Below are positions 1-7,209 of a stretch of DNA of 10,521 nucleotides, piece after piece. Position numbers and translations under genes: made by a program. The notes beneath the pieces were generated by a model. The model did not search any database, was not told the DNA's origin, and worked only from the letters and a program-made list of their open reading frames with translations. The DNA is from Jatrophihabitans sp. (GTDB lineage Bacteria > Actinomycetota > Actinomycetes > Mycobacteriales > Jatrophihabitantaceae). Position 1 is the stretch's first letter. Each line of letters opens with the position of its first letter. The stretch lies in the NCBI GenBank assembly GCA_025966255.1, contig JAOPVG010000223.1:1-10521 (forward strand). Reading direction: 5' to 3'.

Positions 1-771
1 GATCCACATAGTGGGAACCATGCCCAGGGGTCCGATCTTGTACAACGTGAGCCGGTGCCAGATCTACGTGATCACGATCAACGAAGCAAGCCGGGTCATC
101 CCGAACATTCCGTAGCAGCACAGCAGCAGGCTGGCGCGCGCCGGTCCGGCTGGTGCGTACGGGATGAGCCGCGCTCCGGCGGTGGCGGACACCATCGGCG
201 GCACGATCGGCATCAGCCAGCCGCCGAAGGCGCTGTCGGGCCGTAGGTCGTGCTTGGTGAACATCAGGTACGGGACCGCGACGGCGCAGGCCAACCCGAG
301 CAGCGTGCCGATCAGCCACATCGCCCAGTCGATGTCGACGGCGGCGGGTAAGCCGATGACGTCGCGGCCAAGCAGCAACGTTCCGTCCCCAACGGTCAAG
401 ATCGCCATCGGCACCGCCCCGTAGAACTGGGCCATGAGCGGATCGGCGGCGTCTCTGCGTGCGGTCTGCCGGTACCCGATCAAGCGTCGCGCCATACCGA
501 TGGTGAGGGCGATCAACAGGACGGCGGCGGCGCCCCACACCACGGTGGCGGCGATGCGCAGACCGGGAAACTGCTCGGGCAGAGAAGCCGCGGCGGTCGC
601 CACGATCCCGGTGCCCATCACCGAGGCGAACCAGTTCGGCGTCAGGTTCGCCACGACCTGCCGCGGATCGTTGAGCTCGGTCAGCAGTCCCCAGCGGGCG
701 AGTCGGTGGCGGGCCCTCCCGGCGGCCGGCTTCGCCAACCTGGCGCTGGTGTGGGGGTCGAGCAGCGTCAT
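1..771 (-). pseudogene. TDT/TehA-family transporter gene, partial, interrupted by an in-frame TAG
   Basis: Integral membrane protein of the tellurite-resistance/dicarboxylate transporter (TDT) family, whose members export or import small anions such as C4-dicarboxylates, malate or sulfite. The first 235 residues read openly from an ATG at 771. They carry the family-type opening PNWFASVMGTGIVATA (about 45-60), a conserved-looking GGWLMPIVPPMVSATAGARL stretch (183-202) and about six hydrophobic segments. At 64-66 the frame hits TAG after LIVIT, but the same frame continues to the window edge as IWHRLTLYKIGPLGMVPTMW, which still looks like the family. The reading frame is therefore kept across the stop, which points to a point mutation, a sequencing error or a recent pseudogene rather than a true C-terminus. 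Full-length members have about ten helices, so roughly the last third lies outside the window. It starts 99 bases after the GT2 gene on the same strand and could share its transcript. Substrate unknown. Confidence 0.72.
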
Positions 772-870
772 GCTGTCCAGGCTTGCGCGGCGTCGGCGCG
801 GTGTCGTTGCGGCCAGCGGCCGACTTCGGTTACTGCTACCGGGAACGCGGGTTGGCGACGGCCGTGCACC

Positions 871-3156
871 TCACGGAGTCCCGGCGGCCGCCGGCGCCGG
901 CGTCGGTGATGCGGACGGCAAACTCGAAGGTGAGGTCGACGGGGCGGGCGACGTGGTGGTCGCAGCCGAAGTCGTCGGCGAGGTCGTCGGCGTCGGCGAG
1001 GTCGTCGGCGTCGGCGTCGGCGAGGTCGTCGGCGACGTGGATCCTGACGTGCTCGGCGAGGCTGAGGGTGTCGCGGTGGGTGTCGCCGTGGTTGCGGTCG
1101 GTGTCGGGGTCGGGGATGGCGTGGTCGACGACGAGGTGGCCGGAGGCGCCGGTGCGACCAGGGCTGGCGGCTGCACCTGCGGTGCGGTGGGGGCCGCCGC
1201 GAGCAAGGCGAGGACGCCCGCGGTCCCGGCGGCCACGACCGCGACGCCGCTCGCGGCGACGGCGCCACGGACGACATTCGGCTGGCGGAGGAATTCGGTC
1301 CGCCGACGCTGCCGCAGGTCCGGCGGCAGCGCCGCACGCTGGGCCGCGAGGCTGTTGAACGGCGCCGCCGCGAAGCCGAGGGTCGGAAAGAGCAACAGAG
1401 CCGCCAGAAGCGGGCCACTCAGCGTATTGACGTGGTTCAACGCGGCTGCGATGCCGACCGCGCCGCACGCAGCCAGGAAACTCTCCGCCCGGTTGGCCTT
1501 GATCACCTGCCACCACGATGCCTGGTCGAACGTCTTGGGCGTCCGCATGAACACGGCTTGCTTGGCGAACAGCCCTTGCACCGAGGCCCGCGCGACGACG
1601 AGCGACGTCGCCTGCCAAATGAAGTAGGCGCCGAAGGCATCCCGCCAGGACGCACCCGTGCCGCGGCGCAGGAGAGCGACGGCGCGCAGCAGGCCGAGCA
1701 GGACGAGCACCGGTACCGCGGCGACGAGGAAGCCGGTGATCTTGCGGAACAGCTGACCACCGCCTTCTGCGAGGTTCGCTGCGCCGGCCAGGAGGAACAG
1801 GTAGAAGATCACGCCGAGCAGGTCGCCGTACCACTGCAGACCGCCGGCGAGGTATCCCCATCGCTGCCCGAACGTCAACCGATTGTCCTTGGTGACCCGG
1901 CCGGGCAGCAGCGAGCGCCAGTACATCCGCAGAATCTGGATGCCACCGAAGCACCAGCGGTAGCGCTGACTTTTCAGCGCCTCGAACGTCAGCGGCATGA
2001 TGCCGTGCCCGAACGACTTGTCCACGTGCAACCCGGTCCACCCGGCGCGGAGCACGCGCAACGAGAGTTCGGCATCCTCGGTGATGCACCACTCGTCCCA
2101 GCCGCCCAGGTCCTCGAGCGCCTTGCGCCGGATCAGGCCCATCGTCCCGGCGAAGATCGCGGCGTCTCGCTCGTTACGCGACGGTTGGGAGACGGCGAAG
2201 AAGTACCGGTAGGAGTAGTAGAGCCGCCGGTAGTACGACGACTGCCGCCAGCCGCGGTAGTCCTGTGGCGCCTGGACGAACCCGAGAATTGGATCGGCGA
2301 ACAGCCGAGCGCATTCGGTGAGGAAGTCCGGTTGGATCTGGTAGTCGGAGTCCACGACGGCGATGAGTTCGGCCCGTGGGTCGGTGAGGTTCTTGAGCGC
2401 GTAGTTCAGCGCACCGGACTTGTAGCCGGGCAGGTTCTCGACGTGCGCGAACTTGATGCCGTGCTGCGCACACCACTCGTCGACGGGCCGCCACAGATCG
2501 GGGTCTTCGGTGTTGTCGTCGATGGCGATGATCTCGTAGTGCGGGTAGTTCATCCGGGACAGCGCGGCGAGTGTCTGGATCACCATCTCCGGCGGCTCGT
2601 TGTGCGCCGGCACGTGAAGGCTGACGAACGGCTGGTGGTGCACGGGCAGCATCGCCCTGCGCTCGTCGGTCACGCGGCGACGCCAGTACTGGGTGCCCAG
2701 GGCATCGCACAGTTCCCACAGATACGCACCTGCGAACACGCCGGCCACGACTTCAAGCAGCCACAGCACCACTCCCCCGATCGTGTTGCCGACTCCGAGG
2801 TTGCTGACGAACGTCCAATGGATGATGAAGACCAGGTACGCGAGGTAGAGGTAGGTACAGGTGGCCCAGCACACGTGTGCGCGGCCGTTCCAGTTGCGGG
2901 TAACCGGCAACAGCACGACGCTGAAGGCCATGACAACGATGGCGGCGATCAATGCGCGGAAGGACGTGGTGCCCACCAGTATCGACAGCCCGTAGCCGGC
3001 GGCAGCCAGCGCCGCGGTCGTCACGATCGCTGAGACCAGCCGCCGCGAGTACGCCAAGATGCCGGCGGCGGGCCATCGCGTCGTCACCGGCACGAACATC
3101 GCCGCCGAGCTGAGCGGCGCAGCGAACAGTCCCGCGAGCAGCAACGCAGCAAGCAT
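871..3156 (-). CDS. Membrane glycosyltransferase family 2 (cellulose-synthase-like) with Ser/Thr/Pro-rich tail
   Basis: Predicted processive inner-membrane GT2 enzyme that would polymerise a sugar from a nucleotide-sugar donor on the cytosolic face and may pass the glycan across the membrane. In the 761-residue reading there are about five hydrophobic helices before residue 155, then the catalytic domain: IDDN (D213, D214), DSD (269-271), TED (359-361) and QRYRW (397-401), the complete D,D,D,QxxRW set. Five or six more helices follow, with FMRTPKTF (about 537-544), in the place of the BcsA gating loop. The last 90 residues are almost only Ser, Thr, Pro and Ala. No PilZ domain is seen. The start at 3156 is preferred over an in-frame start 33 bases upstream because GAGGGAG lies 7 bases before it. 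Product not known; an exopolysaccharide or cell-envelope glycan is an inference. The tail could be O-mannosylated if it faces outward, but the topology is uncertain. Confidence 0.9.
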   Translation of the reverse strand: MLAALLLAGLFAAPLSSAAMFVPVTTRWPAAGILAYSRRLVSAIVTTAALAAAGYGLSILVGTTSFRALIAAIVVMAFSVVLLPVTRNWNGRAHVCWATCTYLYLAYLVFIIHWTFVSNLGVGNTIGGVVLWLLEVVAGVFAGAYLWELCDALGTQYWRRRVTDERRAMLPVHHQPFVSLHVPAHNEPPEMVIQTLAALSRMNYPHYEIIAIDDNTEDPDLWRPVDEWCAQHGIKFAHVENLPGYKSGALNYALKNLTDPRAELIAVVDSDYQIQPDFLTECARLFADPILGFVQAPQDYRGWRQSSYYRRLYYSYRYFFAVSQPSRNERDAAIFAGTMGLIRRKALEDLGGWDEWCITEDAELSLRVLRAGWTGLHVDKSFGHGIMPLTFEALKSQRYRWCFGGIQILRMYWRSLLPGRVTKDNRLTFGQRWGYLAGGLQWYGDLLGVIFYLFLLAGAANLAEGGGQLFRKITGFLVAAVPVLVLLGLLRAVALLRRGTGASWRDAFGAYFIWQATSLVVARASVQGLFAKQAVFMRTPKTFDQASWWQVIKANRAESFLAACGAVGIAAALNHVNTLSGPLLAALLLFPTLGFAAAPFNSLAAQRAALPPDLRQRRRTEFLRQPNVVRGAVAASGVAVVAAGTAGVLALLAAAPTAPQVQPPALVAPAPPATSSSTTPSPTPTPTATTATPTATPSASPSTSGSTSPTTSPTPTPTTSPTPTTSPTTSAATTTSPAPSTSPSSLPSASPTPAPAAAGTP
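977..1036. repeat. Short tandem repeats coding for the S/T/P-rich tail
   Basis: The motif GGCGAGGTCGTCGGCG begins at 977, 995 and 1019 (plus-strand reading), that is, with 18- and 24-base periods inside the GT2 gene. All steps are multiples of three, so gain or loss of units would change the length of the T-S-P-T-P tail without breaking the frame. Confidence 0.6.
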
Positions 3157-3163
3157 GTGACTA

Positions 3164-3170
3164 CTCCCTC
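3164..3170 (-). promoter_or_regulatory. Ribosome binding site of the GT2 gene
   Basis: GAGGGAG on the minus strand, 7 bases before the ATG at 3156. It decides the start: the upstream in-frame start would put this purine run inside the coding region and would add a charged stretch (MRGRSARGSSH) before the first hydrophobic helix. Confidence 0.6.
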
Positions 3171-3387
3171 GGGCGGATCGGCCCCTCAAGACGTCGCGTG
3201 TTCAGCGGTTGGTGCGGACCGGGACAAGACGAGCGTTGCGCGATATGCAGGCCGCCCGCATTGCCACCACCGCCCGTCTTGCCTGCCTGCTGACCGGCGT
3301 CCGGCATTCCTGCTCGTGGGGGTCCGGTGCGCCCGCAGGAACGCCCGCCGGACCCGCCGGCCGATCATCAGCGCGGCTTTTCCAGGC

Positions 3388-3579
3388 TCAGCTCTCGAGG
3401 CTCAGGGCCTCGGTCGGGCACGACATGACGGCCGTCTGGACGTCGTCCGCGGCGCCCTCCGGCACCTCTTCGGTGCGTAGGACGAGCTCGCCGTCGCCGT
3501 CCAGTTCGAAGATCTCCGGGGAGAACGACTCGCACATCCCGTACCCCTGGCACCGGCTGCGATCGACCACGATCTTCAC
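3388..3579 (-). CDS. [3Fe-4S] ferredoxin, 63 residues
   Basis: Small one-electron carrier of the type that feeds cytochromes P450 and other oxygenases in actinobacteria. The GTG start at 3579 has AGGAG 4 bases upstream. Ligand pattern: C10-QGYGM-C16 and C54-P, i.e. CxxYxxC...CP. The position that would be the second cysteine of a [4Fe-4S] site is Tyr13, which indicates a [3Fe-4S] cluster. The acidic middle (ELDGDGE, EEVPEG) fits partner docking. Length is typical for this family. No P450 gene lies in this window, so its partner is unknown. It is divergent from the aldehyde dehydrogenase gene (151 bases between starts) and upstream of, but 231 bases apart from, the GT2 gene. A link to oxidation of an alcohol, alkane or sterol that yields the aldehyde for the neighbour enzyme is an inference. 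Confidence 0.9.
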   Translation of the reverse strand: MKIVVDRSRCQGYGMCESFSPEIFELDGDGELVLRTEEVPEGAADDVQTAVMSCPTEALSLES

Positions 3580-3691
3580 GTCGCTCCTGTCTCGATTGCT
3601 CGGCGGAGTTCGGGCGGCCTCGAACGTAATCTGGAGGACCCATGTTTGGGCGGCCGAGACAGTAGTTGAGTCCGGCCCCGCCGTCTGCGTA

Positions 3692-3709
3692 ACGTAACCT
3701 ACGATACGT
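3692..3709. promoter_or_regulatory. Candidate promoter and TetR operator for the aldehyde dehydrogenase unit
   Basis: ACGTA (3692-3696) and TACGT (3705-3709) form a perfect inverted repeat around an 8-base spacer. TACGAT at 3700-3705 fits the actinobacterial -10 pattern TANNNT and would start transcription near 3712, about 19 bases before the ATG at 3731. A repressor on the inverted repeat would cover the -10. AACGTAACCT at 3691-3700 recurs as AACGTAATCT at 3633-3642 (9 of 10 bases), nearer the ferredoxin gene. The likely ligand is the TetR protein encoded at 5169, but this is inferred from position only. Confidence 0.4.
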
Positions 3710-3730
3710 CTGCGAACTGGAGGGATCGGC

Positions 3731-5146
3731 ATGACTGTTTCGGCCTCGCGCAACCCTGATCTGACCGGTGGACCTGCCGCGTCACGCAGCATCCCGGACA
3801 CCGTCGCCCACCTCCGCGCGACCTTCCGCAGCGGACGCACCCGGCCGATCGAGTGGCGGCTCGCGCAGCTCGAAGCGGTGGAGCGCATGCTCGCCGAGCG
3901 GGAGCAGGATTTCGCCGACGCCCTCGCCGAAGATCTGGGCCGACCCGCCGTGGAGGCGTGGCTCGCCGACCTCGCGCCCGTCACCAACGAGTCGGCCCAC
4001 GCCCGCAAGCGGCTGCGCTCGTGGATGCGTCCGACGCGCGTGCCCGTGCCGCTGAGTCTCATGCCGGGCAAGGCCTGGTACCAGTACGAGCCGCTCGGCG
4101 TCGCCCTCGTGATCGGCCCGTGGAACTACCCGGTGCACCTTGTCCTCGCGCCCCTCGTCGCCGCGCTCGCAGCCGGCAACTGCGCCGTGCTCAAGCCGTC
4201 CGAACACACCCCGACGGTGTCGGCCACGCTCAGGCGGATCGTGCCCGAGTACCTCGACCGGGACGCCGTGGTCGTCGTCGAAGGCGACGCGGCAACCACG
4301 CAGGCGCTGCTCGATCAGGGCTTCGACCACTGCTTCTTCACCGGCGGTCCCGAGATCGGCAAAGCCGTCATGGCCGGCGCGGCCAAGCACCTCACGCCGG
4401 TGACCCTGGAACTCGGTGGCAAGAGCCCGGTCATCGTCGCTGACGACGCCCGGGTGAAGGTTGCGGCGCGCCGCATCGCCTGGGCCAAGCTGCTGAACTC
4501 CGGCCAGACCTGCGTCGCGCCCGACTACGTTCTTGTGGACCGCAAGGTTCGCGACCTGTTTGTCGACGAGCTCACCAAGGCGATCACGACGTTCGGGGCG
4601 AAGCACGACGTCATGCTGCCGCTCGTCAACGCTCGGCACGCGGCCCGCATCGCGAGCCTCGTCGACTCCGCCGGCGGCACGACCGTCCACGGCGGTGCGA
4701 GTGATCCGACCGGCAAGCGGGCCGAGCTCACCGTGATCGTCGACCCCGACCCCGATTCCGCGCTGATGCGCGAGGAGATCTTCGGTCCGGTTCTGCCGCT
4801 CGTCACCATCGACTCGATGGACGACGCGATCGCGCACGTGCTCCAGGGCCCGAAGCCACTGTCCGTCTATCTGTTCACCGAAGACCGCGCCAACGAGAAC
4901 CGAGTGGTCGCCGAGATCAGCAACGGCGGCACGGTGATCAACCACTTGATGTACCACCTGCTGGTCAACGAGCTGCCCTTCGGCGGCGTCGGTAACAGCG
5001 GCATGGGGGCGTACCACGGCAAATGGGGTTTCGAGACCTTCAGCCACCGCAAGTCGGTGGTGCGCAAGCCGACCCGTCCCGATCCGTCGCTCGCCTACCC
5101 GCCGTACACGAAGCTCAAGCAGAAGATCATGCGCAAAGTCTTCTGA
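3731..5146 (+). CDS. NAD(P)-dependent aldehyde dehydrogenase, class 3 (fatty/aryl aldehyde type)
   Basis: Oxidises an aldehyde to the carboxylic acid with NAD(P)+. The 471-residue sequence has the complete ALDH fold markers: GPWNYP with Asn132, LKPSE with Lys155, FTGG (203-206), LELGG with general base Glu227, SGQTC with nucleophile Cys261, EEIFGPV with Glu349, and FGGVGNSGMGAYHG (417-430). The length, the absence of an extended N-terminal region and the GMGAYHGKWGF ending match class-3 enzymes, which favour medium- and long-chain fatty or aromatic aldehydes; M. tuberculosis Rv0147 is of this type. The C-terminus ends in a basic KLKQKIMRKVF that could lie on a membrane, as in some fatty aldehyde dehydrogenases. 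GGAGGG sits 7 bases before the ATG. It is co-transcribed with the TetR gene 22 bases downstream and divergent from a ferredoxin gene. The exact substrate cannot be read from sequence. Confidence 0.93.
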   Translation: MTVSASRNPDLTGGPAASRSIPDTVAHLRATFRSGRTRPIEWRLAQLEAVERMLAEREQDFADALAEDLGRPAVEAWLADLAPVTNESAHARKRLRSWMRPTRVPVPLSLMPGKAWYQYEPLGVALVIGPWNYPVHLVLAPLVAALAAGNCAVLKPSEHTPTVSATLRRIVPEYLDRDAVVVVEGDAATTQALLDQGFDHCFFTGGPEIGKAVMAGAAKHLTPVTLELGGKSPVIVADDARVKVAARRIAWAKLLNSGQTCVAPDYVLVDRKVRDLFVDELTKAITTFGAKHDVMLPLVNARHAARIASLVDSAGGTTVHGGASDPTGKRAELTVIVDPDPDSALMREEIFGPVLPLVTIDSMDDAIAHVLQGPKPLSVYLFTEDRANENRVVAEISNGGTVINHLMYHLLVNELPFGGVGNSGMGAYHGKWGFETFSHRKSVVRKPTRPDPSLAYPPYTKLKQKIMRKVF

Positions 5147-5168
5147 TCACCCGCGAGAGGACAAGCCA

Positions 5169-5726
5169 GTGCGACTGGTCGTGACCAGGGACGACTACTT
5201 CGCCGCAGCGCTCGACGTGCTCGCCACTCGCGGCCACGGAGCGCTGAAGATCGGCTCGCTGTGCACGGCGATCGGCGTGACGACCGGATCCTTTTATCAC
5301 TATTTCGGCAGCTGGGACGGCTTCGTCGAGGAATTGCTCGCCGACTGGGAGCAGGAGAAGACGCAGCGCATCTTCGCGCTCGCCGCGGCCGAGCCCGATC
5401 GCGTCGCGCGCGTCCGCAAGATCAAGAAGCTGGCTCTGACGCTCCCCCACGAGGCCGAGACCGCGATCCGGGCCTGGGGGCACACCAATCCCATCGTCGC
5501 CAGGGTGCAGCGCCGCGTCGATCAGGAACGCCTGGACGCCGTGCGCTCAGTCGTACTCGGCGTTGTGCCGAACCGCCGTGAAGCCGAGCAGCTTGCCGTC
5601 ATGGGTATCTCGCTGCTCGTCGGGCTGCAGCAATGGCGCTCACCTGTGGATCGCAAGGAACTCGCCCGCGTGCTCGACGACTACGAACAGCTCGTGATCA
5701 GCCGGGCCACCGTCCTCGCCGGTTGA
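5169..5726 (+). CDS. TetR-family transcriptional regulator
   Basis: One-component DNA-binding regulator of 185 residues. The N-terminal helix-turn-helix is clear: about 24-46, ending in IGVTTGSFYHYFGSWDGFVEEL, the usual TetR recognition helix followed by the start of helix 4. The rest is an all-helical ligand domain with no recognisable ligand signature. The GTG start at 5169 has GAGAGG 8 bases upstream. The gene begins 22 bases after the aldehyde dehydrogenase stop, so the two form an operon, and self-regulation through the candidate operator at 3692-3709 is plausible. The inducer could be the aldehyde, its acid or a CoA ester (inference). Its DNA-binding region shows little likeness to the second TetR protein at 8511, so the two are not recent copies. 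Confidence 0.9.
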   Translation: MRLVVTRDDYFAAALDVLATRGHGALKIGSLCTAIGVTTGSFYHYFGSWDGFVEELLADWEQEKTQRIFALAAAEPDRVARVRKIKKLALTLPHEAETAIRAWGHTNPIVARVQRRVDQERLDAVRSVVLGVVPNRREAEQLAVMGISLLVGLQQWRSPVDRKELARVLDDYEQLVISRATVLAG

Positions 5727-5755
5727 CGCGCGGAGCATCGGAAGAGCCCGCAGAC

Positions 5756-5793
5756 GCACGACAGCCCCGGTCGGATGGCCGGAGCTGTCGTGC
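5756..5793. terminator. Bidirectional hairpin terminator between convergent units
   Basis: GCACGACAGC (5756-5765) pairs perfectly with GCTGTCGTGC (5784-5793). After one mismatch four more pairs (CCGG/CCGG) follow, around an 8-base loop. The stem lies 30 bases after the tetR stop and 10 bases after the stop of the small minus-strand gene, so it can serve both. There is no U-run on either side, which is common for actinobacterial terminators. Confidence 0.7.
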
Positions 5794-5802
5794 TGCATCG
5801 AG

Positions 5803-6009
5803 TCAGTCGGTGATCGGCTCGTCGACGGCTCGCGCCGCCTTACCGGCGGCCTCGCGGATCTCGAAGACGTCCGAGGCCCATTCGCCGACCTCGTGGGTGA
5901 GGTCACGGAGTGCACCGGTGAGGATCGTCGCGATCCGTCCGACGTGGGTGGCCGCGGACTCCGCGATCACCTGCACGGTGTCCTTCTGGATCTCGAACCT
6001 GCTCACCAT
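5803..6009 (-). CDS. Small protein of unknown function in the desaturase operon, 68 residues
   Basis: I do not recognise this family. The gene starts 27 bases after the desaturase stop and is last in the reductase-desaturase unit. The ATG at 6009 has GGAGAAGGA 4 bases upstream; an upstream GTG at 6030 in the same frame lacks such a site. The 68-residue product is soluble, mostly predicted helix with heptad-like spacing of hydrophobic residues (VQVIAESAATHVGRIATILTGAL, about 12-34 when spaces are ignored), without cysteines or a membrane segment. The amphipathic character would suit a helical-bundle partner or stabiliser of the membrane desaturase, or a lipid-binding helix, but that is inference from position. 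Coding is supported by its own ribosome binding site, actinobacterial codon use and the terminator that follows its stop. Confidence 0.7.
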   Translation of the reverse strand: MVSRFEIQKDTVQVIAESAATHVGRIATILTGALRDLTHEVGEWASDVFEIREAAGKAARAVDEPITD

Positions 6010-6036
6010 GGCGTCCTTCTCCGATCTCACCGTGGG

Positions 6037-7164
6037 TCACGCGGCGACGGCAACCTGCTTCGGCTCCACGGTATCGGCGGTCGGGGTGTCCGTCCCGCCG
6101 CGCGGGCCGAATGGCACAGCAAGACGGAAGATCTTGGCCCAGGTCGACCCGATCTGCTTGGAGAACCGGCCGGTGTTGTACGGGAGGTTGTACTTCTCGC
6201 ACAGCGCCTTCACCTCGCCGGAGATCTGCGGATAGCGCCGGGCCGGGATGTCCGGGAACAGATGGTGCTCGATCTGGTGTGACAGGTTGCCCGACATGAC
6301 GTGGAACAGCTTGCTGCCGGTGATGTTCGCCGAACCCATCATCTGCCGCACATACCAGGCACCGCGAGACTCGTTCTCGGTCTCCTCTTCGGTGAAGGTC
6401 GCGACTCCGCTCGGGAAGTGACCGCAGAAGATGATCGAGTACGCCCAGATGTTGCGGACGAGGTTCGCGGTGGCGTTGGCGCTCAGCGTCGTCAGGAACT
6501 GCGGGCCGGTCAGCGCCGGGAACAGCACATAGTCCTTGAGGGTCTGCTTGCCGACCTTGCGCCAGATACCCGCCCACAGCTCCTTGTTCTCCGACATCTT
6601 GCGCTTGCCGGTGATCAGGTTCTCGCTCTCGAGGTCGTGCAGCGCGACGCCGTACTGGAAGAACGTCATCAGCAGGAACGCATACACCGGATTGCCCAGG
6701 TAATAGGGGTTCCACTTCTGGCTCTCGTCCATCCGCAGGATGCCGTAACCGATATCGCGATCCTTGTCGAGGATGTTGGTGAACGTGTGGTGCATGTAGT
6801 TGTGCGAGTGGCGCCACTGGTCGGACGGGCAGGCGGTGTCCCACTCGAACCGCTTCGAGTTCATCGCCGGGTCGCGCATCCAGTCGTATTGGCCGTGCAT
6901 GACGTTGTGGCCGATCTCCATGTTGTCGAGGATCTTCGACAGCGAAAGCGCGGCGACGCCGGCCAGCCAGAACGGTGGCAGCGCGCTCAGCATCAACGAC
7001 GCGCGACCGGTGACCTCGAGCGCGCGCTGCGCCTTGACGACCCGGTAGATGTAGTCGCGGTCTTCCTGGCCGAGATCGTCGATCAGGCGCTGCTTGATCG
7101 CGTCGAGTTCGCGGCCGAGCTCGTCGATCTGCTCGTCGCTCAGCTTGATGGTCTTTCCGGTCAT
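6037..7164 (-). CDS. Membrane fatty-acid (acyl-CoA) desaturase, DesA3-like
   Basis: Integral membrane di-iron desaturase that inserts a cis double bond, probably delta-9 in stearoyl- or palmitoyl-CoA, using O2 and electrons from a reductase. All three histidine boxes are present: GHNVMH (H86, H90), HNYMHH (H121, H125, H126) and HQIEHH (H296, H300, H301). ENMEIGHNVMHGQ-like and SGNLSHQIEHHLFPD-like stretches closely resemble M. tuberculosis DesA3 (Rv3229c) as I recall it. At 375 residues it is shorter than DesA3 (about 427), mainly at the C-terminus. Hydrophobic segments lie near 55-80, 155-175 and 225-250. AGGGAGAA sits 4 bases before the ATG. It follows the reductase gene by 45 bases in the same order as Rv3230c-Rv3229c. 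Likely controlled with the reductase by the divergent DesT-like regulator. Assignment to the desaturase family is firm; the position of the double bond is inference. Confidence 0.93.
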   Translation of the reverse strand: MTGKTIKLSDEQIDELGRELDAIKQRLIDDLGQEDRDYIYRVVKAQRALEVTGRASLMLSALPPFWLAGVAALSLSKILDNMEIGHNVMHGQYDWMRDPAMNSKRFEWDTACPSDQWRHSHNYMHHTFTNILDKDRDIGYGILRMDESQKWNPYYLGNPVYAFLLMTFFQYGVALHDLESENLITGKRKMSENKELWAGIWRKVGKQTLKDYVLFPALTGPQFLTTLSANATANLVRNIWAYSIIFCGHFPSGVATFTEEETENESRGAWYVRQMMGSANITGSKLFHVMSGNLSHQIEHHLFPDIPARRYPQISGEVKALCEKYNLPYNTGRFSKQIGSTWAKIFRLAVPFGPRGGTDTPTADTVEPKQVAVAA

Positions 7165-7209
7165 GGTGTTCTCCCTACCTCGAAGCGTCAGCCGCGTTGG
7201 GTCGGACGC

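Noticed and set aside
977..1036. CRISPR-like spaced repeats
   Set aside because: The repeats are short, in frame and coding for a low-complexity tail, without unique spacers of even length.
434..1627. Open frame of about 400 codons on the plus strand with Gly/Val-rich repeats
   Set aside because: The repeats are the complement of the Ser/Thr/Pro tail of the glycosyltransferase; the N-terminal part is antisense to the TDT gene.
1432..3033. Open frame of about 530 codons on the plus strand opposite the glycosyltransferase gene
   Set aside because: It has no recognisable domain and lies antisense to a gene with complete catalytic motifs. Long antisense frames are expected in DNA this GC-rich.
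3157..3387. Possible gene or small RNA in the gap between the ferredoxin and glycosyltransferase genes
   Set aside because: No frame shows family features or a good ribosome binding site, and the short GC-rich inverted repeats are no better than expected by chance. A promoter for the glycosyltransferase gene should lie here, but I see no clear -10.
3580..4071. N-terminal extension of the ferredoxin to more than 200 residues
   Set aside because: The extra part overlaps the aldehyde dehydrogenase gene in antisense and has no ferredoxin features. The GTG at 3579 with AGGAG upstream gives a normal 63-residue protein.
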